Assembly (NCBI RefSeq): GCF_000426865.1
Contig: NZ_AUGE01000018.1
Span: forward strand, 1 to 64,000
Length of the DNA stretch: 64,000 nucleotides
From: Citrifermentans bremense R1
GTDB taxonomy: Bacteria; Desulfobacterota; Desulfuromonadia; Geobacterales; Geobacteraceae
Direction of reading: 5' to 3'
The position numbers were made by a program, and so were the translations under genes. Positions within the stretch are counted from its first letter, which is position 1; the number at the start of each line of letters is the position of its first letter. The notes beneath the pieces are model-generated. The model ran no database searches. It was not told where the DNA came from and saw only the letters and a program-made list of their open reading frames with translations. This document shows positions 1 through 7,684 of the stretch, one piece after another.

Positions 1-2
1 GT

Positions 3-404
3 CAGTGCGTTAGCACGCTCTTAACGATTTCGGTGCATTTCGGACATCTTTGTCACCACGAAGTTCAGAAAACTGCCCTTTCCGGACGGACACTAGTTAA
101 TAATATGATTCTCGGTATTAATATGAATGCTGTGGCCGAAGGACTTAAATTAGGGAACCACTATAAATTGCCTCAAGAAGAGTTATTCAGCCTGTTAAAA
201 GTTAGTACCGGTGATAGCTGGGTAGTCAGAAACTGGAGCGATGTTTCAAGATGGACAGCAGAAACTGCCTTAGCTGTTTTACTTAAAGACTTGAAAGCGA
301 CGTTCAACGAGGGGCTTCAACACAATATATCTTTACCATTCAATGCCCTGTCAGCCACGCAATTATTTAATTCTATGGAAAAAGAGAAGCCCGATGCCAA
401 ATAA
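3..404 (+). CDS. C-terminal part of a 3-hydroxyisobutyrate/6-phosphogluconate dehydrogenase-like protein (partial or degraded)
   Basis: The reading frame is open from the window edge; an internal GTG at 33 is the first possible start inside the window. The segment LVNNMILGINMNAVAEGL matches the helical C-terminal NAD-binding domain of beta-hydroxyacid dehydrogenases, where K-L-V-N-N carries the catalytic lysine. Here the lysine position reads T (RTLVNN), and the residues before it (HLCHHEVQKTALSGR) do not resemble the usual glycine-rich GPVGSG segment. The N-terminal Rossmann domain is not visible. It is either the 3' end of a gene that starts outside the window or a decayed remnant. The following ADP-ribosylglycohydrolase stump and the low-GC sequence favour a remnant. 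Confidence 0.5.
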   Translation, partial: QCVSTLLTISVHFGHLCHHEVQKTALSGRTLVNNMILGINMNAVAEGLKLGNHYKLPQEELFSLLKVSTGDSWVVRNWSDVSRWTAETALAVLLKDLKATFNEGLQHNISLPFNALSATQLFNSMEKEKPDAK

Positions 405-440
405 TCAAGTCAAGTTGCCTTAAGAAAAAGGGGGCCAGAA

Positions 441-560
441 ATGTCAAACACAACTATCCAGGACCGCGCCGCCGGTGCAATAATGGGCGCTTTCATCGGC
501 GATGCGCTGGGACTACTGACAGGCCGGGTTCAGGGGGCCGTTCATCAACTTCACCTTTGA
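441..560 (+). pseudogene. N-terminal stump of an ADP-ribosylglycohydrolase family gene
   Basis: An ATG at 441 opens a 39-residue frame containing RAAGAIMGAFIGDALGL. This is the typical first helix of ADP-ribosylglycohydrolases (DraG/ADPRH family), which remove ADP-ribose from proteins or nucleic acids. The family is usually around 300 residues, but here the frame stops at 558-560. None of the downstream Asp-rich metal motifs follow in any frame I could read. A purine-rich ribosome-binding stretch precedes the ATG. I read it as a truncated gene left by a deletion, not a functional short protein. Confidence 0.6.
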
Positions 561-709
561 CACGGATGGATGTCTATACATTGTCGATACTTTAACGTGC
601 TCAAATTAAAGTTAGGTGTGGGTAGCGTTCGCATATCTCATTTAGTGGGAGGGGGATGGATTCTCACCTGGAAGGTGGATTACTGACATTTCAAAGTTGA
701 GGAGGGGCT

Positions 710-1114
710 ATGGATATTGAGTACAGATACACCCAGGATTTTGAACAGAACCAACTGCATGACCTTTTTCTTTCCGTCCAGTGGTCTTCTGGGCAATACC
801 CTGACAAATTGCAGATTGCCATGAAAAATTCTGATTGTGTTATTTCGGCATGGCATGGCGATATGTTGGTCGGACTCATAAACGCACTTTCCGACGGTGT
901 TATGACAGCCTACTTTCACTATTTACTAGTGCATCCCGAGTACCAGGCCAAGGGCGTAGGAAAGCAACTCGCCTCTCTCGCTCTGGGTAAGTATAACGAC
1001 TACGCTCGTAAAGTACTTATTGCCTATGATAAAGAAGTAGGATTCTACCAAGGATTAGGATTCGAGATCGGCACAGGAAAAACTCCGATGTTCGTCACCT
1101 TCTTGACAACATGA
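710..1114 (+). CDS. GNAT family N-acetyltransferase
   Basis: The protein has 134 residues and is a compact single-domain GNAT fold. It transfers an acetyl group from acetyl-CoA to an unidentified amine. The central strand plus acetyl-CoA loop reads LLVHPEYQAKGVGKQLASLAL (V-H-P-x-Y-Q-x-K-G-V-G), the diagnostic Q/R-x-x-G-x-G/A motif. It is followed by FYQGLGFEIG, the usual C-terminal strand (F-Y-x-x-x-G-F). A strong GAGGAGGG ribosome site lies just before the ATG. The gene stands alone among degraded genes, so the substrate cannot be inferred. Confidence 0.8.
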   Translation: MDIEYRYTQDFEQNQLHDLFLSVQWSSGQYPDKLQIAMKNSDCVISAWHGDMLVGLINALSDGVMTAYFHYLLVHPEYQAKGVGKQLASLALGKYNDYARKVLIAYDKEVGFYQGLGFEIGTGKTPMFVTFLTT

Positions 1115-1291
1115 AACTTGAATACCGCGTGTCTTATTTTTTCAAATAGCAGAGAAGGGTCATCGCCAAGCGCGATTTTCAACCGACATCGTAGACACTG
1201 TCCGTGCGATGAGGCTGCCAAGACGGGGCGAGGCGACCCCCGCCCGCCCGTCATGAGGTGGGCGAGGTGCGAAAAGGTAAGCGGTGATGCC

Positions 1292-1708
1292 TTAGACAAA
1301 CCCCAACTCAACCCGCTTTCCAAAAACCTGGGCGATCTTTTCCAAAGTTTTGACCGTGGGATTGGCTTTGCGCGGGTTTTCGAGACGTTGATAAACCTGA
1401 TACGAAATTTTGAGCTGGCGCGCTACTTCAACCTGTGGCCTGTCCGCACGCAAGGTGCGCAGCATGATAGCAACGGCTATATGCGGGGCAACCGGGATAG
1501 AGAATATGTCTTCGCCGGAAATATTTGAGGGGGAAGGAAGGGAAAAATTGCGCTCGAAATCAGACTCGATACAGCCGTTCAACGCCTCTTCTGCATTGAC
1601 AAGAGCTTCCTTCAGGGTAGCTCCATAGGTTATGACGTTTTCGAGATCCGGAAAAGTGACCAAGTAGCTGTCGTCTTGCTGCTCAATATGCGCCGGATAA
1701 GCCAACAT
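1292..1708 (-). CDS. hicB: HicB-family antitoxin with C-terminal helix-turn-helix
   Basis: The 138-residue protein has the HicB fold at the N-terminus (residues 1-50, YPAHIEQQDDSYLVTFPDLENVITYGATLKEALVNAEEAL). That fold mimics a degenerate RNase H and normally neutralises the HicA mRNA interferase. Residues 85-138 form a Cro/XRE-type helix-turn-helix (VARQLKISYQVYQRLENPRKANPTVKTLEKIAQVFG), which would bind the operon promoter and repress it. The partner toxin lies immediately upstream on the same strand and is frameshifted (see 1714-1888). The antitoxin therefore appears orphaned, although its own frame is intact. Confidence 0.85.
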   Translation of the reverse strand: MLAYPAHIEQQDDSYLVTFPDLENVITYGATLKEALVNAEEALNGCIESDFERNFSLPSPSNISGEDIFSIPVAPHIAVAIMLRTLRADRPQVEVARQLKISYQVYQRLENPRKANPTVKTLEKIAQVFGKRVELGFV

Positions 1709-1713
1709 GATGT

Positions 1714-1888
1714 TTACTCCTTTATGCCTGCCTGCTTCAGGATGGCGTGCACAAGCCCTTTAGGCCGGTCGGTCGAACCGTGAATCGGAATGGGAATTGA
1801 CCTAAACCATAATATGATGACTGGCCGAGACGCGATCGAGCAACCAGCCTTGTTCTTCGAGATACTTTTTGAGTTGTTTGCCGGTCAT
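1714..1888 (-). pseudogene. hicA: Frameshifted HicA-type mRNA interferase toxin
   Basis: Reading the minus strand from an ATG at 1888 gives MTGKQLKKYLEEQGWLLDRV, then SASHHIMV, then an in-frame TAG. This is the N-terminal half of HicA, including the catalytic histidine in the S-H-H-I-M segment. Shifting frame at that stop recovers RSIPIPIHGSTDRPKGLVHA and then ILKQAGIKE, which is the C-terminal half and ends 5 bases before hicB. A single-base frameshift, probably with loss of a few codons, has split the toxin. The catalytic His sits in the first fragment but the fold cannot form. Loss of the toxin explains why the antitoxin can persist alone. Confidence 0.75.
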
Positions 1889-1959
1889 GACGGATTCTAT
1901 ACAACCTATATGATGCATGTCATGGTGGGAATTGGGGTAGCGCACAAAGGAGAAATGAC

Positions 1960-2457
1960 ATGACTACACCAGCAAAGAACACGGTTTGCCTTTGGTACGA
2001 CGGCGATGCGGAGGAGGCGGCGCAGTTTTACGCCAAGACGTTTCCCGATTCATCGGTCGATGCGGTGCACCTTGCACCGGGTGACTATCCGTCCGGGAAG
2101 AAGGGGGATGTGTTGACGGTGGAGTTTACCGTGATGGGAATTCCTTGCCTCGGGCTCAATGGCGGACCGGAGGTCAAACACAACTGGGCATTCTCGTTCC
2201 AGGTCGCGACCGTTGACCAGGAAGAAACCGATCGTTACTGGAACGCCATCGTAGGCAACGGCGGGGCAGAGAATGTGTGCGGCTGGTGCCAGGACAAGTG
2301 GGGGGTGTCCTGGCAGATTACACCGATTGTCCTGACCAGCGCGATAACGGATCCCGATACCGCTGCCGCCAAGCGTGCGTTCGATGCGATGATGCAGATG
2401 ACCAAGATAGACGTCGCTAAAATAGAGGCGGCGGTTAAAGAACCAATTGACGATTGA
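1960..2457 (+). CDS. VOC (glyoxalase-like) superfamily protein, PhnB-like
   Basis: The 165-residue protein belongs to the PhnB/3-demethylubiquinone methyltransferase-like branch of the vicinal-oxygen-chelate fold. Visible marks are the first beta-alpha unit (NTVCLWYDGDAEEAAQFYAK, then TFPDSSV), the middle strand GIPCLGLNGGPEVKHNWAFSF, and the C-terminal NVCGWCQDKWGVSWQITP, all characteristic of the family. Members are found in many bacteria and mostly lack a known substrate. An AAGGAG ribosome site precedes the ATG. It stands alone, and its 3' end runs into short tandem repeats. Confidence 0.8.
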   Translation: MTTPAKNTVCLWYDGDAEEAAQFYAKTFPDSSVDAVHLAPGDYPSGKKGDVLTVEFTVMGIPCLGLNGGPEVKHNWAFSFQVATVDQEETDRYWNAIVGNGGAENVCGWCQDKWGVSWQITPIVLTSAITDPDTAAAKRAFDAMMQMTKIDVAKIEAAVKEPIDD

Positions 2458-2502
2458 CAATTGACAATTGACAACTGAAAGGCAATTGACCATTGACAAA
2501 TG
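2452..2502. repeat. Short imperfect tandem repeats (ATTGACAA type)
   Basis: Just after the VOC gene, ATTGAC occurs about five times at 7-10 base spacing (TTGACGATTGACAATTGAC and onward). A nearby GAGGAACCACT doublet follows at 2531-2552. The repeats are short and imperfect with no conserved spacer, so this is slippage-type intergenic repetition and not an array of a known system. Confidence 0.6.
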
Positions 2503-2563
2503 GAACCATAGGGGAAAGAGGCACACCACTGAGGAACCACTGAGGAACCACAGAGGAAAAACC

Positions 2564-2607
2564 AAAAAAGGGGACGGACGATGCATGATGCATCTGCCTG
2601 TCCCCTT
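2564..2607. repeat. Dispersed palindrome, GGGGAC...GTCCCC family, copy 1
   Basis: The arms AAGGGGAC and GTCCCCTT enclose an inner dyad ATGCATGATGCAT. The outer arms and the CCTGTCCCC right end match the hairpins at 22257-22298, 22970-23007 and 39979-40007. This marks a repeat family scattered between operons. It lies between converging genes and may also act as a terminator, because a short T run follows. Confidence 0.6.
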
Positions 2608-2743
2608 TGTTTTTAAAGCTTTATCAGGCGTTTCTTAAAGGTTCTTCTTCGCGTTGCTATGAACCTGTGGTTCGCCTGGGAAAGGTCTGGACTTTCCTGC
2701 TTCTGTTTTCCTCTGTGCCCCTCTGTGGTGAGTGACTTTCGAT

Positions 2744-3805
2744 TTATGCCACCGAGGCTTTGATGTCGGCTACCAGGTTGGCTACTTCGGCGGTATCGGT
2801 GTCCCAGGAGCACATGAACCTGGCGCCGCCGGACCCTATGAAGGTGTAGAAGTGCCAGCCGCGACCGCGCAGCGCCTCCAGCGCCTCGGGCGCCATCTCC
2901 AGGAAGACGGAGTTCGCCTGGCTCGGGAACATGACCCGCACCTGCGGTATCTTCCTGATCTCGTTTTCCAAAAGCCTCGCGCAGTTATTGGCGTGCGCCG
3001 CGTTCTTTAGCCAGGCGCCGCTTTCCAGCATGCCGATCCAGGGGGCGGTGAGAAAGCGCATCTTGGAGGCGAGCTGTCCCGCCTGCTTGCAGCGGTAGTC
3101 GAACTCGAAGGCGAGCTCCTTGTTGAAGAAGACTACCGCCTCGCCTATGGCAAAACCGTTCTTGGTCCCCCCGAAGGTGAGGACGTCGACCCCGGCCTGC
3201 CAGCTGATCTCTTTCGGGGCGACGTTCAAAGACGCTACTGCGTTCGCGAAGCGTGCGCCGTCCATATGCACCCGCAACGAGTGCTTCTTGGCCAGTTCCC
3301 CAATCGCCTGCAGTTCCTGCACGCTGTAAAGCGTCCCCAGCTCGGTGGCCTGGGTGATGCTTAACGCTTTCGGCTTGGGGTAGTGGATGTCGGTGCGCTT
3401 GTGGATGGTGTGCTCAACCGCATCGAGGTCGATCTTGCCGTTTTCTCCCGGAACCAGCAGCACCTTGGTGCCGTTGGAGAAGAACTCGGAGGCGCCGCAC
3501 TCGTCGGTCTCTATGTGCGCCATCTCGTGGCAGACGATGGAGTGGTAGGACTGGCACAAGGAGGCAAGGGCGAGCGAGTTGGCTGCGGTGCCGTTGAAGA
3601 CGAAGAAGACTTCGCAGTCGGTCTCGAACAGTTCGCGGATCTTTTCGCAGGCTTCGGCGGTCCAATAATCGTCGCCATAGGAGCTGGCCATGCCGCGATT
3701 GGCCTCCGCCATCGCCGCCCAGGCTTCGTTGCATATCCCTGCATAGTTGTCGCTGGCAAAATGGTGCTTCAGCTCGCTGTGTCCGCTATGATTTTTCTCG
3801 TTCAT
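2744..3805 (-). CDS. ltaE: Low-specificity L-threonine aldolase
   Basis: The 353-residue PLP enzyme cleaves threonine or allo-threonine to glycine and acetaldehyde in the cytoplasm. It is a fold-type I aminotransferase-like protein. The PLP lysine is K215 in LTFGGTKNGFAIGEAV, preceded by HMDGARFANAV (residues 180-190), which holds the cofactor aspartate. The N-terminal FASDNYAGICNEAW is the usual family opening (F-x-S-D-N). The length is normal for the short bacterial threonine aldolases. It is a single gene flanked by repeats on both sides and probably contributes glycine. Confidence 0.9.
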   Translation of the reverse strand: MNEKNHSGHSELKHHFASDNYAGICNEAWAAMAEANRGMASSYGDDYWTAEACEKIRELFETDCEVFFVFNGTAANSLALASLCQSYHSIVCHEMAHIETDECGASEFFSNGTKVLLVPGENGKIDLDAVEHTIHKRTDIHYPKPKALSITQATELGTLYSVQELQAIGELAKKHSLRVHMDGARFANAVASLNVAPKEISWQAGVDVLTFGGTKNGFAIGEAVVFFNKELAFEFDYRCKQAGQLASKMRFLTAPWIGMLESGAWLKNAAHANNCARLLENEIRKIPQVRVMFPSQANSVFLEMAPEALEALRGRGWHFYTFIGSGGARFMCSWDTDTAEVANLVADIKASVA

Positions 3806-3859
3806 CTTTTTCCTCGCCTGTCAGTTATCGGTGTGGTGCCAACCAAAAAAGCATTTTTA

Positions 3860-3963
3860 CAGGGATAAAGGGGATGGAAGGGATAAAACCCAAAACAGTT
3901 TCTGGTTTAAGCAGTACAGTTTTTGTTTTAGCAGTTATCCCCTGTATCCCATTCATCTCTGTA
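3860..3963. repeat. Intergenic repeat with GGGATAAAGGGGATG / TATCCCCTGTATCCC arms
   Basis: The stretch upstream of ltaE holds ACAGGGATAAAGGGGATGGA and, about 70 bases later, the roughly inverted TTATCCCCTGTATCCCATTC. The same words recur at 42724-42748 and 55496-55560, so this is a second dispersed repeat family. It contains no gene. Confidence 0.5.
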
Positions 3964-4016
3964 TGAGTGTTTTTAGCATTATTATACGGGCAAAATTATG
4001 TCAACCGTATAAGTCC

Positions 4017-4925
4017 CTATCCTTCAGCGACAACGGCGGCCGATTCAGCTTCTTCTTTCCCCTCGTCCGGCAGCAGCTCGGACACGATCATCCCTGCGAA
4101 AATCAGCGCCGCCCCCGTCATCCCGAAAAAGCCCAGCCGCTCGCCTGCGGCGTAATAGGCGTAGCCGGCAGCGAATACCGGCTCGGTGCAGAAGATAAGG
4201 GCGGTGTGGGCCGGACTGATGAACTTCTGCATGGTAGTCTGCACCAGGAAGGCGAAGACGGTGGCGATCAGCACGCATACCACCAGGGTCCAGAAAAGAT
4301 CGGGATGCCAGACGAAAACCTCCTTGCCGCGCGCCGTAGCCGTTGCCAGGCTCAAGAGTCCGACCACGGTGAGTTGCAGCGTGGTCAGAAGGTAGACGTC
4401 GCTCGATGCCTGCCTGGAAAAGTGGCTGGTATAGAGAAGATGCAGCGCCACGCAGGCGCCGCAGACGGCGGCAAGGATGTCGCCGTAGTTAAAACTGAGG
4501 CTGCCGTTGCCGCAGAGGAGAAAAAGCCCGGGCGTCGCAAGAGCCACGCCCCAGCGGATGCCGGGGCCTGCAGGCAACCTGAAGAGGAGCGCGCCGAACA
4601 GGGGGACCAGCACCACGTTCAGACCGGTAAGAAAGCCGGTGTTAGATGCGCTGGTGTACTGCAGCGCCATGGTCTGAAAGGCGTAGGAAGCAAAAAGCAG
4701 AATGCCTAGCACGCAACCGCTTAAGAGAAGGCGGGCGTTTAATCTATTAGCGCGTGCAAAGGCAAGAGGAAGCATGACTGTGGAAGCAATTAAAAATCTT
4801 TGTGAAAGAAAAACAAAGACATCAACCTGACTGATTGCATCTTTTACTATGGTAAAAGTTACTCCCCAGAAGAACGTCGTTATCAGAAGCAGTATACCTG
4901 CCTGAATTTTTTTCACGGATTTCAA
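4017..4925 (-). CDS. DMT-superfamily (EamA) transporter
   Basis: The 302-residue inner-membrane protein has about ten hydrophobic segments arranged as two five-helix EamA repeats. The first starts GILLLITTFFWGVTFTIVKD, with the W-G-x-x-F-x-x-x-K motif of drug/metabolite exporters. The second begins near residue 150 (YGDILAAVCGACVALHLLY) and ends with ISELLP-type sequence. Members export amino acids or other small metabolites; no substrate can be read from sequence. It is transcribed away from the amino-acid importer at 5111 and has its own AT-rich upstream region. Confidence 0.85.
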   Translation of the reverse strand: MKSVKKIQAGILLLITTFFWGVTFTIVKDAISQVDVFVFLSQRFLIASTVMLPLAFARANRLNARLLLSGCVLGILLFASYAFQTMALQYTSASNTGFLTGLNVVLVPLFGALLFRLPAGPGIRWGVALATPGLFLLCGNGSLSFNYGDILAAVCGACVALHLLYTSHFSRQASSDVYLLTTLQLTVVGLLSLATATARGKEVFVWHPDLFWTLVVCVLIATVFAFLVQTTMQKFISPAHTALIFCTEPVFAAGYAYYAAGERLGFFGMTGAALIFAGMIVSELLPDEGKEEAESAAVVAEG

Positions 4926-5021
4926 CGTTGTTTGACCTCATAAAACCTTGATTTCACTTAATTGTGGTATGACAACTTAACATGAGCTTTCAAACGGTGC
5001 AACTGCTTATTTATTAAGTGG

Positions 5022-5050
5022 TTGACAAGAGACGATTTTATCTTTAAAAG
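5022..5050 (+). promoter_or_regulatory. Sigma-70-type promoter for the amino-acid ABC operon
   Basis: TTGACA at 5022-5027 is followed after 17 bases by TAAAAG at 5045-5050, about 60 bases before the solute-binding protein start. The -35 hexamer is perfect and the -10 fair. Confidence 0.55.
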
Positions 5051-5110
5051 TATGCGCGAAAATGTTAAAGGTGTGTTCTGTTTAATATTAAAGGGAACCA
5101 AGGAGGAAGT

Positions 5111-5857
5111 ATGAAAGCTATTCGTATCATGGCAGCCGTTGTGGCATTCGCAGGTCTTTGTTTTGCCTCTGCAGCCCTGGCCGCACCGAAAACCGTAACC
5201 GTCGCCACCGACGCGACCTGGCCCCCGATGGAATTTGTGGATGCCAACAAGAAGATCGTCGGTTTCGATATCGACTTCATGAACGCTGTCGCCAAAGAGG
5301 CGGGTTTCCAGGCCTCCTTCAAGAACACTGCCTGGGACGGCATCTTCGCCGGCATCGCCGCCGGCCAGTACGACGCCATCATCTCCTCAGTCACCATCAC
5401 CGACGAGCGCAAGGCGAAGTTCGACTTCACCGTTCCCTACATCAGCATCGGCCAGATTCTGGTGGTACCCAAAGCCGAGAAGGGGACGAAGATCGGCGAT
5501 CTGAAGGGCAAGAAAATCGGCGCCCAGATCGGCACTACCGGTGCCATGGAGATCAAGAAGGTCGCCGGCGTGGAACTGAAGACCTATGACGAAGTAGGTC
5601 TCGCTTTCGAGGACATGGCAGCCGGGCGCATCTCCGGTGTCGTCTGCGATCAGCCGACCGCCGTCACCTACGCGCTGGACAAGAAGGAGTACAGCAACAA
5701 GTTCAAGATCGTGGGCCAGCCCTTCACCAAAGAGGCTTACGGCATCGTGGTCAAAAAGGGTAACAAGGTGCTGGTGGACCAGCTGAACAAGGGAATCGCG
5801 GCAGTGCAGAAGAAAAAGATAGACCAGCAGATCAAGAAGAAGTGGCACCTTAAGTAG
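5111..5857 (+). CDS. Polar amino-acid ABC transporter, periplasmic binding protein
   Basis: The 248-residue secreted protein has a signal peptide ending ...ASAALA before APKTVTV. The mature part opens TVATDATWPPMEFVDANKKI and VGFDIDFMNAVAKEAGF, the standard start of family-3 (GlnH/ArtJ/HisJ) solute-binding proteins. The ligand-gripping strand reads YDAIISSVTITDERKAKFDF. The family binds glutamine, arginine, lysine or other polar amino acids; which one cannot be settled here. A GGAGG ribosome site precedes it. It leads the operon with permease and ATPase genes, separated from them by a palindrome that may lower downstream expression. Confidence 0.92.
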   Translation: MKAIRIMAAVVAFAGLCFASAALAAPKTVTVATDATWPPMEFVDANKKIVGFDIDFMNAVAKEAGFQASFKNTAWDGIFAGIAAGQYDAIISSVTITDERKAKFDFTVPYISIGQILVVPKAEKGTKIGDLKGKKIGAQIGTTGAMEIKKVAGVELKTYDEVGLAFEDMAAGRISGVVCDQPTAVTYALDKKEYSNKFKIVGQPFTKEAYGIVVKKGNKVLVDQLNKGIAAVQKKKIDQQIKKKWHLK

Positions 5858-5867
5858 TGCACGATTG

Positions 5868-5930
5868 GCTCCTGCAGGAGCGGCACGCAATGGCGCTGAC
5901 CCCGCCGAAGCCCCCTGCAGGAGCTGTTTT
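5868..5930 (+). terminator. Long-loop hairpin with T run between binding protein and permease
   Basis: GCTCCTGCAGG at 5868-5878 pairs with CCTGCAGGAGC at 5914-5924 (11 base pairs). TGTTTTTT follows. The left arm is itself part of a perfect palindrome (5868-5881). It looks like a leaky terminator or mRNA-stabilising hairpin, common after binding-protein genes so that the binding protein is made in excess. Confidence 0.5.
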
Positions 5931-6013
5931 TTGGCCCGACGACGTATACGGAAAAGTTGAAAAATCAAAGTTGAGCCGGCATGTTAGCCCGGCCAGGACG
6001 GTATGAAAAACTG

Positions 6014-6799
6014 ATGAGCATTGATGCAAAAAAGCAGATCATCGACGTCGGGGACGGCGCAGCCATCCCCCGCAAAAGCGACCGCGGGCTCTTCACCGCG
6101 TGGCGCATAGCCTTCTTCGGGGCCATCGGCACCCTGATTTATCTGGTACAGACAAAACCTGACCCGTACCTCAACATTCTCAAGTTCGTTCCCGACGGCA
6201 TACTGGTTACTTTCCAGGTGACCCTCGGGGCGATACTTTTAGCCATCGTTTTCGGCCTTTTCACCGGCCTGGGGAGGATCTCCAAGAACCGTTTCTTCAA
6301 CGGCGCAGCGTCTCTCTACGTAGAGATCATCCGGGGCATCCCACTTTTGGTGCAGATCTTCTACATCTACTACGCCCTCGGGCGCTTCGTGCAGGTCCCC
6401 CCGATCCTTTCCGCCATAATCGCCATGGCTGTCTGCTACGGCGCTTACATGGGCGAGGTGGTGCGGGCCGGGATCGAGTCGATCCACAAGGGGCAGAGGG
6501 AAGCAGCGCTTTCGCTCGGCATGAACGGGCGCCAGACCATGATCCACGTCATCCTGCCGCAGGCCGTGAAGGTGATCCTGCCCCCCGTGGGCAACGAGTT
6601 CATCGCGCTTTTGAAGGATTCTTCGCTCGTTTCCATCATCGCCGTTGCGGATCTTTTGCGCCGCGGCCGCGAATTCGCCTCCGAGTCTTTCACCTATTTC
6701 GAGACCTACACGGTCATAGCGCTGATTTACCTGATCATCACCTTATTCTTATCGAAGATCATCGGCGTCATGGAGGAGCGTGTCAGTGTCAACAAGTAA
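6014..6799 (+). CDS. Polar amino-acid ABC transporter permease
   Basis: The 261-residue inner-membrane permease has an N-terminal helix near residue 35 and a C-terminal HisM/GlnP domain. It carries [24 protein letters not shown] sequence and the EAA loop ([32 protein letters not shown]) that contacts the ATPase. I start at the ATG at 6014; an in-frame ATG at 5981 would add 11 residues without a better ribosome site. The gene lies about 155 bases after the binding protein and overlaps the ATPase start. Confidence 0.88.
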   Translation: MSIDAKKQIIDVGDGAAIPRKSDRGLFTAWRIAFFGAIGTLIYLVQTKPDPYLNILKFVPDGILVTFQVTLGAILLAIVFGLFTGLGRISKNRFFNGAASLYVEIIRGIPLLVQIFYIYYALGRFVQVPPILSAIIAMAVCYGAYMGEVVRAGIESIHKGQREAALSLGMNGRQTMIHVILPQAVKVILPPVGNEFIALLKDSSLVSIIAVADLLRRGREFASESFTYFETYTVIALIYLIITLFLSKIIGVMEERVSVNK

Positions 6800-7532
6800 G
6801 CGCAGAAAGATGGTTGAGGCGACCGAGATCGTCAAGATCTACGGTTCTTTCCGGGCACTGGACCGGGTTTCCCTGGACATTTTCGACGGCGAGAAGGTGG
6901 TCATCATCGGCCCCTCAGGATCCGGCAAGTCGACGCTGCTTCGATCCATCAACAGGCTCGAGGAGATCGACCGGGGCAAGATGATCGTGGACGGCATGGA
7001 TATCATGGACCCCAAGACCGACATCACCAAGGTGCGCGAGGAGGTGGGAATGGTGTTCCAGTCGTTCAACCTCTTTCCCCACAAGACGGTGCTGGAGAAC
7101 CTCACCTTGGCGCAGACCGTGGTCAGGAAGCGTTCGAAGTTCGAGTCGGAAGAAAAGGCGATGATGCTCCTGGAGAAAGTCGGGCTGGTGGCAAAAGCCA
7201 AGGCATACCCGGGGAATCTCTCGGGCGGCCAGCAGCAGCGCGTGGCTATCGCCCGCTCGCTCGCCATGGATCCGAAGATGCTCCTTTTCGATGAGCCGAC
7301 CTCGGCGCTCGACCCCGAGATGATAGGTGAGGTTTTGGACGTCATGAAGGATCTCGCCAAGGATGGGATGACCATGGCGGTGGTAACGCACGAGATGGGG
7401 TTTGCCCGCGAGGTGGCGGACCGGGTGATCTTCATGGACGCCGGGAGGATCGTGGAAGAGGGGACGCCGGAGCATTTCTTCACTGCACCTTCCCACGAAC
7501 GGGCGAAGTTGTTCTTAAGCCAGATACTGTAG
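6786..7532 (+). CDS. Polar amino-acid ABC transporter ATP-binding protein
   Basis: The 248-residue ATPase is of the GlnQ/HisP type. Motifs in order are Walker [11 protein letters not shown]-loop region [19 protein letters not shown], signature [16 protein letters not shown], Walker [14 protein letters not shown], and switch histidine [17 protein letters not shown]. It energises the permease at 6014. The start is placed at GTG 6786 because GGAGGAG at 6772-6778 has good spacing to it; GTG 6780 is too close to that site. It overlaps the permease end, which indicates translational coupling. Confidence 0.9.
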   Translation: MSTSKRRKMVEATEIVKIYGSFRALDRVSLDIFDGEKVVIIGPSGSGKSTLLRSINRLEEIDRGKMIVDGMDIMDPKTDITKVREEVGMVFQSFNLFPHKTVLENLTLAQTVVRKRSKFESEEKAMMLLEKVGLVAKAKAYPGNLSGGQQQRVAIARSLAMDPKMLLFDEPTSALDPEMIGEVLDVMKDLAKDGMTMAVVTHEMGFAREVADRVIFMDAGRIVEEGTPEHFFTAPSHERAKLFLSQIL

Positions 7533-7684
7533 CCGCCGCCGCGGCGCTCTAGGGCGCCATGGCGGCGCATAATTTGTTTCTATTCCAGTTGAATGGAAAG
7601 GTGGTGGTCGTTTTCCCCCGGGTTAACTAGCAGGCCAGTTGTACCAGCAGGACATGCAATTAACTTAAAAGAGGAGGATGTTAA

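Noticed and set aside
2452-2502. ATTGAC tandem units as a possible CRISPR or iteron array
   Set aside because: Units are 7-10 bases with no spacers and no Cas or Rep gene; simple slippage repeats explain them.
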